From positions 1 through 39,781 of the forward strand of contig JALHRD010000039.1 in the NCBI GenBank assembly GCA_022841625.1: a DNA stretch of 39,781 bases. The letters are read 5' to 3'. The notes under the pieces are model-generated. The model saw only the letters and a program-made list of their open reading frames with translations. It was not told the origin of the DNA and did no database searches. Of this stretch, positions 17,207 to 25,725 are shown in pieces. Source of the stretch: Xanthobacteraceae bacterium. Its GTDB lineage: Bacteria; Pseudomonadota; Alphaproteobacteria; Rhizobiales; Xanthobacteraceae. Position 1 is the stretch's first letter; each line of letters begins with the position of its first letter. A program made the position numbers and the translations under genes.

Positions 17207-17224
17207 TTGTGGACTATGCCACAA
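17207..17224. promoter_or_regulatory. Candidate operator, TTGTGG-N6-CCACAA palindrome
   Basis: A perfect 6-bp inverted repeat around six bases lies in the 86-bp gap between the divergent SDR and nitrile hydratase genes, 25 bp before the hydratase start. The size and symmetry suit a dimeric repressor, for example a GntR-type protein. No regulator gene is adjacent, so the identity of the binding protein is inference. Confidence 0.4.
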
Positions 17225-17248
17225 CCAGCCACCGCGAGTTCAACCACC

Positions 17249-17902
17249 ATGGCCGGACACGATCATCACGACCACGACCACCATCATCACGACCATGACC
17301 ACGCGCACGGCTCGGAACTATCCGAGACCCAGCTGCGGGTGCGCGCGCTCGAAACCGTTCTGACCGAAAAGGGCTATGTCGATCCGAAAGCGCTCGACGC
17401 CATTGTCGAAGCCTACGAGACCCGGATCGGCCCGCACAACGGCGCGCGCGCGGTGGCCAAGGCCTGGGTCGATCCGGCGTTCAAGCAGGCGCTTTTGGCC
17501 GACGCCACCGCGGCGGTCGGCACGCTTGGCTTTGGGAGCCGGGTCGGCGACCATCTGGTGGCGGTCGAGAACACGCCCACGCGCCACAACATGGTCGTGT
17601 GCACGCTGTGCTCCTGCTATCCGTGGGAAGTGCTCGGCCTGCCGCCGACCTGGTACAAATCCGCGCCCTATCGCTCGCGCACGGTAATCGACCCGCGCGG
17701 CGTGCTCAAGGACTTCGGCGTGACGCTGCCGTCCGACACCGAAATCCGAGTCTGGGATTCAACGGCGGAAACGCGCTTCATCGTGCTGCCGATGCGGCCG
17801 GCCGGCACCGAAAGCTGGAGCGAGGACCAGCTCGCCGAGCTGGTGACCCGCGACTCCATGATCGGGACCGGCCTGCCGAAACCGCCGGGCGCCGCGCGAT
17901 GA
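17249..17902 (+). CDS. nthA: Nitrile hydratase alpha subunit, cobalt type
   Basis: A 217-residue alpha subunit that hydrates nitriles to amides with the beta subunit. The metal site is VCTLCSC: Cys118, Cys121, Ser122 and Cys123 coordinate the ion, and Thr119 marks the non-corrin cobalt class (iron enzymes have Ser there). The following [15 protein letters not shown] and [13 protein letters not shown] are canonical. The ATG at 17249 gives an unusual His/Asp-rich N-terminus ([18 protein letters not shown], residues about 4-21), absent from typical alpha subunits, which could hold cobalt. The stop overlaps the beta-subunit ATG (ATGA). The operon faces a NicO transporter gene that also has a His-rich loop. 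Confidence 0.96.
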   Translation: MAGHDHHDHDHHHHDHDHAHGSELSETQLRVRALETVLTEKGYVDPKALDAIVEAYETRIGPHNGARAVAKAWVDPAFKQALLADATAAVGTLGFGSRVGDHLVAVENTPTRHNMVVCTLCSCYPWEVLGLPPTWYKSAPYRSRTVIDPRGVLKDFGVTLPSDTEIRVWDSTAETRFIVLPMRPAGTESWSEDQLAELVTRDSMIGTGLPKPPGAAR

Positions 17903-18555
17903 ACGGCATTCACGACATGGGCGGCATGGAAGGCTTCGGGCCGGTTATGCCGAAGCCGAACGAACCGCCGTTCCATCACCCCTGGGAGGGCCGCGCGCTG
18001 GCAATGAACCGCGCGCTTGGCTACGCGAAAATCTGGAACATCGACAAGTCGCGCGCCAAGATCGAGGAAATGCCGCCGCACGACTATCTCACCTGGACCT
18101 ATTACCAGAAATGGGCGTTCCGGCTTGAACAATTGCTGATCGAATACGGCTATATCGGCAACGACGAGGTCAAAGCCGGGCGTGCGCTCCGTCCTGGAAA
18201 ACCACTGCCGCGCTTCCTGCCCGCCGCCGAGGTCAGCAAGGCGCTGTCGCGCGGATCCTATGCGCGCGAGCCCGACCGGCCGGCGCGCTACAAGGTCGGC
18301 GATCGGGTGCGGACCAAAAATATTCATCCGCACACCCACACGCGGCTGCCGCGCTATGCCCGCGACAAGACCGGCATTATCGAATGCGTGCGCGGCTTTC
18401 ATGTGTTTCCGGATTCGATCGCCGTCGGCCAGGGCGAAAATCCGCAATGGCTTTACACGGTGCTGTTCGACGCGCGCACCTTGTGGGGCGAGGGCGCCGA
18501 CCCCACGCTGAAAGTTTCGATCGAAGCCTGGGATCCCTATCTTGAGCCCGCCTGA
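17899..18555 (+). CDS. nthB: Nitrile hydratase beta subunit
   Basis: A 218-residue beta subunit. The N-terminus [16 protein letters not shown] is diagnostic of the family. The region around [14 protein letters not shown] is the conserved helix next to the active site, and the C-terminal SH3-like barrel ([39 protein letters not shown]) is complete. Its ATG overlaps the alpha stop by 4 nt, which indicates translational coupling. Its own end overlaps the activator gene by 14 nt. Confidence 0.96.
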   Translation: MNGIHDMGGMEGFGPVMPKPNEPPFHHPWEGRALAMNRALGYAKIWNIDKSRAKIEEMPPHDYLTWTYYQKWAFRLEQLLIEYGYIGNDEVKAGRALRPGKPLPRFLPAAEVSKALSRGSYAREPDRPARYKVGDRVRTKNIHPHTHTRLPRYARDKTGIIECVRGFHVFPDSIAVGQGENPQWLYTVLFDARTLWGEGADPTLKVSIEAWDPYLEPA

Positions 18556-18934
18556 CGCCATCGATCCCGCCGCTGCGCGGCGCGCGGCCGAGGCGGTGCC
18601 GAGCATTCCCTGCGATGCGGAAGGTCCGGTGTTTCGTGAGCCGTGGGAAGCGCAGGCCTTCGCAATGGCGCTCGCGCTGCACCAGCGCGGATTGTTCAGC
18701 TGGAGCGAATGGGCGGCAACGCTGTCGGACGAAATCAAGCGCGCGCAGGCCGCCGGCGATCCCGACACCGGCGAAACTTATTACCGGCATTGGCTCAATA
18801 CGCTGGAGCGGCTGGTCACCGAGAAGGGAGCGACCGACGCGGCGACACTGGCGCGCTATCGCGATGCCTGGGACCGCGCCGCCGACCGCACGCCGCACGG
18901 CCAGCCGATTGAGCTGAGGCCGGAGGATTTCTAA
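18542..18934 (+). CDS. Nitrile hydratase activator/accessory protein (P14K/NhlE type)
   Basis: A 130-residue protein resembling the beta-subunit N-terminal half (FREPWEAQAFAMALALHQRG, FSWSEWA, YYRHWLNTLERLV). It belongs to the small activators that deliver cobalt to the alpha subunit by subunit exchange in cobalt-type operons. The TTG start at 18542 overlaps the beta stop; no alternative ATG exists before the conserved region. The single Cys in SIPCDAEG is near residue 25. Its TAA shares CTAA with the stop of the convergent NicO gene (18931-18934). Confidence 0.88.
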   Translation: MSPPDAIDPAAARRAAEAVPSIPCDAEGPVFREPWEAQAFAMALALHQRGLFSWSEWAATLSDEIKRAQAAGDPDTGETYYRHWLNTLERLVTEKGATDAATLARYRDAWDRAADRTPHGQPIELRPEDF

Positions 18935-20067
18935 AAGCCGCCGAGGCGCTCTTGGGCCATGTAGCCCATCAGCAGCAAAGCGCCGAAGGCGGTGATCAAC
19001 AATGCCGCCCCGATTTCGATGCCGCGCATCATCAGCATGCCGTAGCCGCCCCGGCTTGAAGCCATGCGATCGGCCCAGCTGGTTGCGAACACCGCAACGA
19101 CTGCGATGGTCGCCACCGTGATTGCCGTGCCCAGCCCCATGATGAAGGTCGCGACCACGCCGGCCCAGAACAACCCCTGCGCCAGCGTAAACACCAGCAC
19201 CAAGATCGCGCCCGAGCAGGGTCGCAGGCCCACCGCGATGGTCGCGGTCAACCCGCGCTTCCAGCCGCCGGGCCCGGCGAGTTCCCTCGGCTCCGGCGCA
19301 TGGCCATGACCCCAGGCGGATGCATGGTCTTGATGATCGTGCCCGTGATGATCGTGGCCATGATGCGCGTGATCATGATGGGCGTGGCCATGGTGCGCAT
19401 GATCGTGATGACCATGGCCGTGGTCATGCGCATGAGCGGCGGCCGCCGTGGCGCCGACCGTCTTAGGCCGACGGATTTCGCGCAGCACCGCGATGGCGGC
19501 GCGGCCTTTCACCCAAACGAGCCGCAATCCGATGGCAATGATCAGCGAATAGCTGACGACCTCGATCCAATAGACCGTGGTGCGCATGGTGGCCGCGGTC
19601 GCGTTCAACAGCACCGCGGCGATACCGACGATCGCCACCGCCACCGCCGCCTGCACCATCGCCGACGCGAACGACAGCACGACGCCCCGCCACCAGGTCT
19701 CGCGGTTGGCCACCACATAGGACGAGATCACCGCCTTGCCGTGCCCAGGACCGGCGGCGTGGAACACGCCATAGGCGAAGGAGAGGCCGAACAAAACCCA
19801 CAGCGCCGAATTGTCGGTCCGGGCGGCGCGGATCGCGCCCGACAGACCTTTGTAGAATTCGGCCTGCTTGACCATGATCCAGCCGACCAGACCGGTCGAG
19901 GACGCGGCCGGTGGCGCGCTTTTCGGGGCGGCGCCGCCAAACGGCGTGCCTTGCGCCAGCACTGCATCGATCATGCCTGCGGCCAGAAGCGCCGCAGCGA
20001 TCGCGGCGCCGGCAATCAGCAATTGGCGGCTTGCGCTTAGCTCGGTGTGCCGGCCGGTCAGGAACAT
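18931..20067 (-). CDS. NicO-family nickel/cobalt transporter with His-rich loop
   Basis: A 378-residue inner-membrane protein. After an N-terminal membrane anchor (about 14-38), helices include ALWVLFGLSFAYGVFHAAGP and GHGKAVISSY, whose HAAGPGHGK motif is characteristic of NicO/RcnA-type transporters. A cytoplasmic loop (about 210-255) carries a long run of His and Asp (HAHHDHAHHGHDHHGHDHQD within it). The C-terminal half begins GLTATIAVGLRPCSGAILVL. It should move Ni2+ or Co2+. The start overlaps the DUF1007 gene by 10 nt, the usual pairing for this family. Position next to a cobalt enzyme suggests cobalt, in the import direction, but neither is proven. Confidence 0.92.
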   Translation of the reverse strand: MFLTGRHTELSASRQLLIAGAAIAAALLAAGMIDAVLAQGTPFGGAAPKSAPPAASSTGLVGWIMVKQAEFYKGLSGAIRAARTDNSALWVLFGLSFAYGVFHAAGPGHGKAVISSYVVANRETWWRGVVLSFASAMVQAAVAVAIVGIAAVLLNATAATMRTTVYWIEVVSYSLIIAIGLRLVWVKGRAAIAVLREIRRPKTVGATAAAAHAHDHGHGHHDHAHHGHAHHDHAHHGHDHHGHDHQDHASAWGHGHAPEPRELAGPGGWKRGLTATIAVGLRPCSGAILVLVFTLAQGLFWAGVVATFIMGLGTAITVATIAVVAVFATSWADRMASSRGGYGMLMMRGIEIGAALLITAFGALLLMGYMAQERLGGF

Positions 20068-20711
20068 TTAACGACAATACGGTTGGCGAATTGCGCGCCG
20101 AGAAGCTCGGACGGATCAAGTTTCTGATCCGGCGTCATCTGGAACAGTTTTGCCGCCTTCGCTGGGTCCATTTCCTCGGGACGGGCAACCGCAAGCTTGC
20201 ATCCGGCCGGCGAGCCGACCAGCGCCACCGGATTGTTCTTCTCAAACGAGAAGTCGACAAAATACGATGGATCGTAAATTTCGATCTGGAGATCCTTCAC
20301 CTTGATCGGCGACTTGAATGGCAAGGTGAAATTCAGCGTCAAGATCTGGTCCTTGTATTCAAGGTAGTAGCCGCCGGTCGGATCGGCGAGATCGACCTTT
20401 TTGCCGTTCAAGCGCGCGACCGTGAAATAGTCGAAGTCCTTAAGCGACTCGATATTGGTCTTGGCGAGCGGCGCCAATTCCTCGCGGGTAAAAACGCCGC
20501 GTTTTTTGCTGTCAATGCCCTGGGTCGCAAAGGCCGAGAACATATCGTCGAAGGTCCAGGCATGACGGATGCCGGTAATGGTTCCGTCGGGGGCATAGAC
20601 CAATTCGCTCCGCATCGTCACCCAGACATGGGGATGGGCGGCAGCCGTGTGGACGGTCGCAACCAAGCCTGTGAGCGCGGCCGCGACGGCAAAGAAGACC
20701 TGCTTGATCAT
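20058..20711 (-). CDS. DUF1007 periplasmic protein, partner of the NicO transporter
   Basis: A 217-residue exported protein. A signal peptide (about 1-25, ending TAAAHPHVWV) leaves a mature N-terminus starting with HPHVWV, a His-containing start typical of DUF1007 proteins and suited to metal binding. The body (LVYAPDGTITGIRHAWTFDD, FSAFATQGID, PVALVGSPAGC) is standard for the family. It overlaps the NicO start by 10 nt. DUF1007 proteins are regularly found beside NicO genes and are thought to hand metal to or from the permease. AAGGTG lies 6 nt before the ATG, and an upstream palindrome may regulate the pair. Confidence 0.88.
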   Translation of the reverse strand: MIKQVFFAVAAALTGLVATVHTAAAHPHVWVTMRSELVYAPDGTITGIRHAWTFDDMFSAFATQGIDSKKRGVFTREELAPLAKTNIESLKDFDYFTVARLNGKKVDLADPTGGYYLEYKDQILTLNFTLPFKSPIKVKDLQIEIYDPSYFVDFSFEKNNPVALVGSPAGCKLAVARPEEMDPAKAAKLFQMTPDQKLDPSELLGAQFANRIVVKCS

Positions 20712-20763
20712 CCAATCACCTTAGCATGGAGTGCGGCGGAATGGAGGCCCCTCTGGGTGCCCC

Positions 20764-20778
20764 ATACCGGGCTGGTAT
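20764..20778. promoter_or_regulatory. Candidate metal-regulator operator ATACC-N5-GGTAT
   Basis: A 5-bp inverted repeat around GGGCT sits 53 bp upstream of the DUF1007 start. On the minus strand it directly follows an AT-rich TATAAATGTCTTATATA segment that could contain the -10 box, so a bound protein would block transcription of the DUF1007-NicO pair. The short arms make chance occurrence possible, and no cobalamin-riboswitch-like sequence is present. Confidence 0.3.
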
Positions 20779-20787
20779 ATAAGACAT

Positions 20788-22374
20788 TTATAGCCCGGCC
20801 GCCCCGCCATCCGCGCGCGGATCGTGCGCGCCTTCCAGCGCGCCATCCGAATGCAGCACCACCGCGCCGGCATGACCCATGGTCCCGCCATAGGCCGCGC
20901 CGACCGTCACCTCATGGCCGGCGGAGATCAAACGGTCGATCAGGTTACCGTCGAAGCGCCCTTCCAACATCACGCTGCTATGCGCCGAACCCCAGGTGCG
21001 GCCGACAAACCAGCGCGGGCGATCAAGCACCTGATCGAGCGGTTGGCGGAACGCTATATGTCGCGTGAACAGCGCCGCTTGAATCTGCGGCTGCGCGTCG
21101 CCCCCCATGGTGCCGTAGGCCATGATCCGCCCGTCGCGCAGCACCGCCAGCGCCGGATTGAGCGTGTGCGGCGGCAACCGTCCCGGCTGTAGCGCGTTGA
21201 GCGCGCGCGGATCGAGTGAGAAACTCGTGCCGCGATTCTGCATCAAGACCCCGGTGCGCGGCAGCACCACGCCCGAGCCAAACTCCCAATAGAGCGACTG
21301 GATGTATGAAACCACCAGGCCGGAGGCATCGGCGGCGCCCATCCAGATGGTGTCGCCCTGCCCGGCGGTTGCATGCCACTGACCGGCCTTGCGGCGGTCG
21401 ATGGCCGCGGCCTCGGCGTCGAGAAACGCTGCGGTCAGGTAACGATCGGGCGGTTGTGGCGACTGCGCGGGATCGGCGACGACCTGGTCGCGAACACGGA
21501 GCGCGCGTTTCGCCGCCTCGATCAAACCATGCACATGATCGAAGCTCTCGGGGTCCTTGACTCCCAGCCGCTCAAACAGCCCGAGAATCATCAGCGATGC
21601 CAGGCCCTGGGTCGGCAATGGCGTGTTGTAGAGCGTGCCGGCATCCAGCGTCAGCGACAGCGGCTCGGCGACCGTCGCTTGTGCCCGAACGAGGTCGGCG
21701 CGCGTCACCGGCGCGCCCACGCGATCGAGATCGGCCGCAACCTCGCGCCCGACATCGCCGCGATAAAAATCGGCCAGCCCGGCATGGGCCAATTGTTCGA
21801 GCGTTGCGGCCAGCGCGGCTTGCCGCAGCAGGTCGCCTTTGGCCGGCGCCTTGCCGTCGTTCAGAAAAGTCGGCGCAAAGCCCGGAACATTCTTGAGTTC
21901 GTCCGCGACCGCCGCGGTGAGATCGGCAAGACTGCGCGCGACCGGCGTGCCCTCACCGGCCTGGCGTATGGCATGGCCAAGCAATTCGGCAAGCGGCAAC
22001 GCGCCGCCCAGCGCCTTGGCCACGTCCAGCGCCAGCATCCAGCCGCTTATTGCGCCTGGCACAGTCAAAGCGGCAAGCGGCCCGCGCGGCGGAATCGCAT
22101 CGTATTCCCGATAGCGTTCCGGCCGCGCATGTTCGCCGGCGCGCCCCGCCGCCATCAGCGCCCGCACCCGGCCGGATGGCTCGCGGATCAGCCAAAATCC
22201 ATCGCCGCCGATGCCATTCATATGCGGATAGACCACCGCAATCGAAGCGGCCATCGCCACCATGGCCTCGAGCGCATTGCCGCCCTCGGCGAGCACGGCG
22301 CGGCCGGCCTCCGCCGCCGCTGTGTGCGGCGCACAGACGACGCCCCGGCGATGGCCTGCGGTATGAAGATCCAA
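20788..22374 (-). CDS. Gamma-glutamyltransferase-like Ntn hydrolase
   Basis: A 528-residue member of the gamma-glutamyltranspeptidase family, which is made as a precursor and self-cleaves before a catalytic Thr. That residue is Thr342 in GQGDTIWMGAADASG, at the expected large/small subunit junction. The N-terminal half has AEAGRAVLAEGGNALEAMVA and MNGIGGDGFWLI, and the C-terminal half has LPRTGVLMQNRGTSFS and YGTMGGDAQPQIQ. There is no signal peptide, so it is probably cytoplasmic, unlike the glutathione-degrading periplasmic enzyme. The family also includes cephalosporin acylases and other amide hydrolases, so the substrate is open. Nearest to it are the nitrile hydratase metal genes, but no functional link is evident. 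Confidence 0.9.
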   Translation of the reverse strand: MDLHTAGHRRGVVCAPHTAAAEAGRAVLAEGGNALEAMVAMAASIAVVYPHMNGIGGDGFWLIREPSGRVRALMAAGRAGEHARPERYREYDAIPPRGPLAALTVPGAISGWMLALDVAKALGGALPLAELLGHAIRQAGEGTPVARSLADLTAAVADELKNVPGFAPTFLNDGKAPAKGDLLRQAALAATLEQLAHAGLADFYRGDVGREVAADLDRVGAPVTRADLVRAQATVAEPLSLTLDAGTLYNTPLPTQGLASLMILGLFERLGVKDPESFDHVHGLIEAAKRALRVRDQVVADPAQSPQPPDRYLTAAFLDAEAAAIDRRKAGQWHATAGQGDTIWMGAADASGLVVSYIQSLYWEFGSGVVLPRTGVLMQNRGTSFSLDPRALNALQPGRLPPHTLNPALAVLRDGRIMAYGTMGGDAQPQIQAALFTRHIAFRQPLDQVLDRPRWFVGRTWGSAHSSVMLEGRFDGNLIDRLISAGHEVTVGAAYGGTMGHAGAVVLHSDGALEGAHDPRADGGAAGL

Positions 22375-22384
22375 TGTCTCTCTC

Positions 22385-22504
22385 CGTCATGCCCGCGCAT
22401 AGCCCGTCGGAAGACGGGCGTAAACGCCCTTATGTCGCGGGCATCCACGTCTTCAGCGCGGCAGGTTAAAGGCGTGGATGGCCGGGACAAGCCCAGCCGT
22501 GACA
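22385..22504 (-). repeat. Two-hairpin extragenic repeat, copy 1
   Basis: It fills the gap between the M3 peptidase stop and the gamma-glutamyltransferase-like start. It contains CGTCATGCCCGCGC pairing with CGCGGGCATCCACGTC, then GGCGTGGATGGCCGGGACAAG with a pairing right arm. The reverse complement of the repeat at 31538-31627 has the same order of blocks. This copy carries about 30 extra bases inside the first hairpin (a nested GTCGGAAGAC and GGCGTAAACGCC). Confidence 0.75.
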
Positions 22505-22509
22505 CGTCG

Positions 22510-24627
22510 TTAGGTGGTCGCAGGCGTTGGCGCAAACCCGCGCTGCTTGAGCAACGCATCCACCGTCGGCATGCGGCCGCGAAACGCCGTGTAGAGCGTT
22601 TCCGGATCGCTTTTGCCGCCGGCGGAATAGACGTGATCGTAGAGCTTCTTCGCGGTTGCCGGATCGAAGATGTCGCCGGTTTCCTCGAAGGCGGCGAAGG
22701 CATCGGCGTCGAGCACCTCCGACCACATGTAGCTGTAATAGGCCGAGGCATAGCCGCCGCCCGAGAACACATGGGCGAATTGCGTCGGCCGGTGCCGCAT
22801 CGCGATTTCCGCCGGCATCGCCATGCGCGCGAGCGCGGCCGCTTCGAACGCGCCGACCTCGAAGCCATCCGCGTTCTGGAGCATATGCGCGTCGAGATCG
22901 AACAGCGCGGAGGCGACAAACTCGACGGTTGCAAAGCCGCGATTGAAGTTACGCGCCGCCAAAAGCCGCCGGAGCAGATCGTCGGGGATCGAACGGCCGC
23001 TGCGCGCATGGATTGCAAAGCGACGCAGGATGTCCGGCTGCTCCAGCCAATGTTCATAGAGCTGCGACGGCAGTTCGACCCAATCGGTGAGCACGCTGGT
23101 GCCGGCGACCATCGGATAGGTTACGTCCGAGAGCAGCCCATGCAACGCATGGCCGAATTCGTGGAACAGCGTGCGCGCGTCGTCGAACGAGAGCAGTGTC
23201 GGCGCGCCGTCGCCACCCTTGTTGAAGTTCATGACATTGATGACCAGCGGACGGACATCGCGCGTAAGCTTCTCCTGGTCGCGCAGCGTCGTCATCCAGG
23301 CGCCGCTGCGCTTGGAGGGGCGCGCGAAGTAATCGCCGAAGAACAGCCCGAGATGGCGGCCGGCGGCGTCTTTGACCTCCCAGGTCATGACATCGGGATG
23401 CCAGGCGGCGATATCCTTGCGGCGCTCGAAGCCGAGCCCGAACAGCTTGTAGGCGGTGTAGAACGCGGCATCGATGATGTGATGGAGCTGGAAATAGGGC
23501 TTCACCGTCGCTTCGTCGATGTCGCAACGCACCTTGCGCAACTTCTCGGCATAATAGCGCCAGTCCCAGGGCGCGATGGCGAAGTTGCCGCCTTCCGCAC
23601 GCACCAATTCCTGCATGGCGTCGCGGTCGGCCAGCGCCGAGGCCCGCGCCGGCGCCCACACCCGGTCGAGCAGGTCACGCACCGCGGCCGGGGTCTTGGC
23701 CATGGCGTCGTCGAGCCGGTAATGCGCGAAGCTCTCATAGCCCAGGAGCTTGGCGCGTTCGGCGCGCAGCGCCACGGTTTCCGCGATCGCCGCCTTGTTG
23801 TCGGTGGCGCCGCCGCCATCGCCACGCGCGATCCAGGCCCGGAACGCCTTTTCGCGCAGGTCGCGCCGGGCGGAGAATTGCAGGAACGGCTCGACGCTCG
23901 ATCGCGACAGGGTGATGACATGCTTGTCGGCCAAGTCCTTGCCCGTCATGTCCTTGCCGGTCATGTCGCGCTCGGCGGCGGCGGCACGCGCAGCGGCGCG
24001 CACAAAATCCGGCAAGCCCGCGAGATCCGCTTCGGTTTCAAGCGTCAGCGTGTAGGCCTGCTCGTCGGCGAGCAGGTTCTGGCTGAAGGTGGTCCCGAGC
24101 GTCGCCAGGCGTTCGGCGATTTTTGCCAAACGCTGTTTGGTGGTGGCATCGAGGCCGGCGCCGGCGCGGCGATACATGGTGTGGTAGCGCTCCAGCACCC
24201 GCCGCTGCTCGGCGGTGAGGTCGACATGCGCTTGACGGAGCGCATCGATCCGCTGGAACAGGCGTTCGTTTTGCAGGATACGGTTGTAGTGAGCGGCGAG
24301 CCGCGGCCGGATCTCGCGTTCGATCGCAAGCAACGCGTCGTTGCTGTCGGTGCTCACCAGATTGAAGAACACGCTGGAGACCCGATCGAGCAGCCCGCCG
24401 CCGCGCTCCAAGGCTTCGATGGTGTTGGTAAACGACGGCGCGCTCGCCGGTGACGCAACGCTCTCGGTCTCGGTGTCGTGTTCGGTAAAGGCGCGTTCGA
24501 AGGCCGGCAGGAAATGCGCCGGCGCGATACGGCCGAACGGCGGCATTTCGAACGCCCCGGTCCAGGCTTCGAACAACGGATTGGGCGCCACGGACGGCCC
24601 GCCACCCGGATGGTTCTGTTCGGTCAT
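22510..24627 (-). CDS. dcp: M3-family zinc peptidase (peptidyl-dipeptidase Dcp-like)
   Basis: A 705-residue thimet-oligopeptidase-type enzyme that degrades short peptides in the cytoplasm. The zinc motif is HEFGHALHGLLS (near residue 487), with the third ligand expected in the helix after it. NVMNFNKGGDGAPTLLSFDD before it, and MVAGTSVLTDWVELPSQLYE after it, are typical of the Dcp branch. The N-terminus NPLFEAWTGAFEMPPF is also Dcp-like. The ATG at 24627 (MTEQNHPGG) starts the conserved region; the frame is open further with no homology. A 15-bp tandem duplication near 23935-23970 encodes DMTGKDMTGK. The gene is divergent from the DapA-family gene with 76 bp between. Confidence 0.92.
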   Translation of the reverse strand: MTEQNHPGGGPSVAPNPLFEAWTGAFEMPPFGRIAPAHFLPAFERAFTEHDTETESVASPASAPSFTNTIEALERGGGLLDRVSSVFFNLVSTDSNDALLAIEREIRPRLAAHYNRILQNERLFQRIDALRQAHVDLTAEQRRVLERYHTMYRRAGAGLDATTKQRLAKIAERLATLGTTFSQNLLADEQAYTLTLETEADLAGLPDFVRAAARAAAAERDMTGKDMTGKDLADKHVITLSRSSVEPFLQFSARRDLREKAFRAWIARGDGGGATDNKAAIAETVALRAERAKLLGYESFAHYRLDDAMAKTPAAVRDLLDRVWAPARASALADRDAMQELVRAEGGNFAIAPWDWRYYAEKLRKVRCDIDEATVKPYFQLHHIIDAAFYTAYKLFGLGFERRKDIAAWHPDVMTWEVKDAAGRHLGLFFGDYFARPSKRSGAWMTTLRDQEKLTRDVRPLVINVMNFNKGGDGAPTLLSFDDARTLFHEFGHALHGLLSDVTYPMVAGTSVLTDWVELPSQLYEHWLEQPDILRRFAIHARSGRSIPDDLLRRLLAARNFNRGFATVEFVASALFDLDAHMLQNADGFEVGAFEAAALARMAMPAEIAMRHRPTQFAHVFSGGGYASAYYSYMWSEVLDADAFAAFEETGDIFDPATAKKLYDHVYSAGGKSDPETLYTAFRGRMPTVDALLKQRGFAPTPATT

Positions 24628-24703
24628 GGCTGCTATATGTGGGGAGGTGCTGGGCCGGGCAAGCCAAACTTTGCCGGCCACCCGCCGATCCCCGGAGGAG
24701 ACC

Positions 24704-25654
24704 ATGCCCCGCCACGCCAATTATGTTCCCCATGGCGTTATTCCGGCCGTGCTGCTGCCGTTCAACGAGGATCTCTCGATTGACGAGGCAAGCTTCCGCA
24801 ACCATCTGCGCGACGTAGCGGCGACCGAGGGGATTTCGGCGATCACCATCAATGCCCATTCGACCGAGGTCGCCTCCTGCACCTTCGAGGAACAGCGCCG
24901 GGTGTTGGCGATCGCACAGGACGAAATTGGCGGCCGGCTGCCGATCGTCAACGGCATCTGGGCCGACGGCAGCCTGGAAGCCGCCCGCCTGGCCAAGATG
25001 GCGGCCGAGAGCGGCGCGTCGACGCTGCTGGTGTTCCCACCGGCGCCTTTCACCTTGCAGCAGTCGCCGGAGATGGCGCTTGCCCATTTCAAGCGCATTG
25101 CCGACGCCACCGACCTGCCGATCATCGTGTTCCAATATCCGCTGGCGACCGGCCAGGGCTATCCGCGCGACACGCTTTTGACGATGTGCGAGCAGATCCC
25201 CGCGATCCGGGCCATCAAGGATTGGGCCGGCAATGTGCCCCAGCACGAGATGCAGATCCGCATGCTGCAAAGCCTGCCGCGGCCGGTCAATGTCTTGACC
25301 ACCCATTCGGCCTGGCTGCTCTCGTCGCTGGTGCTGGGCTGCAACGGGCTCTTGTCCGGCTCCGGCAGTGTGATTGCCGATTTGCAGGCGCAATTGTTCC
25401 GCGCCGTGCAGCGCAACGACCTCGCCGCGGCGCGCGCGCTCAACGACCGCATCCACCCGACCGCGCGCGTGTTCTATGCCGAACCCTGGGCCGACATGCA
25501 CAACCGCATGAAAGAGGCGCTGGTGCTGCTCGGCCGCCTGCCGCGCGCGGTGGTGCGTCCGCCGCTGGTCAAGCTCGGCGGCGCCGAGATCGCGCGCATC
25601 CGCGCGGCACTGGTCGAGGCCGGCCTGTTGGACGACAAAGCGCGCGCCGCCTGA
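24704..25654 (+). CDS. DapA-family (N-acetylneuraminate lyase fold) aldolase
   Basis: A 316-residue TIM-barrel class I aldolase of the dihydrodipicolinate synthase family. The Schiff-base Lys is in IRAIKDWAGN and the catalytic Tyr in VFQYPLA. The GTTGE-type carboxylate-binding loop of true DapA is replaced by INAHSTEV, so it is probably not the lysine-pathway enzyme but a related lyase or dehydratase for a 2-keto acid. GGAGGAG 4 nt before the ATG at 24704 fixes the start. It is divergent from the M3 peptidase and followed by a small membrane protein gene. The substrate cannot be inferred from context. Confidence 0.9.
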   Translation: MPRHANYVPHGVIPAVLLPFNEDLSIDEASFRNHLRDVAATEGISAITINAHSTEVASCTFEEQRRVLAIAQDEIGGRLPIVNGIWADGSLEAARLAKMAAESGASTLLVFPPAPFTLQQSPEMALAHFKRIADATDLPIIVFQYPLATGQGYPRDTLLTMCEQIPAIRAIKDWAGNVPQHEMQIRMLQSLPRPVNVLTTHSAWLLSSLVLGCNGLLSGSGSVIADLQAQLFRAVQRNDLAAARALNDRIHPTARVFYAEPWADMHNRMKEALVLLGRLPRAVVRPPLVKLGGAEIARIRAALVEAGLLDDKARAA

Positions 25655-25725
25655 ACCGCCCGTCCGCAGGGCTTGATTGCGCCGGCCATATTGTGGACAT
25701 TGCACCCGCCACCAGGATCCCACCA

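Noticed and set aside
20712-20787. Cobalamin riboswitch upstream of the DUF1007-NicO pair
   Set aside because: The gap is only 76 bp and has none of the conserved B12-box sequence.
21373-24453. Very long open frame on the plus strand
   Set aside because: It lies antisense to the gamma-glutamyltransferase-like and M3 peptidase genes, both with clear catalytic motifs. It reads as low-complexity Arg/Ala/His-rich protein, as expected from the opposite strand of GC-rich genes.
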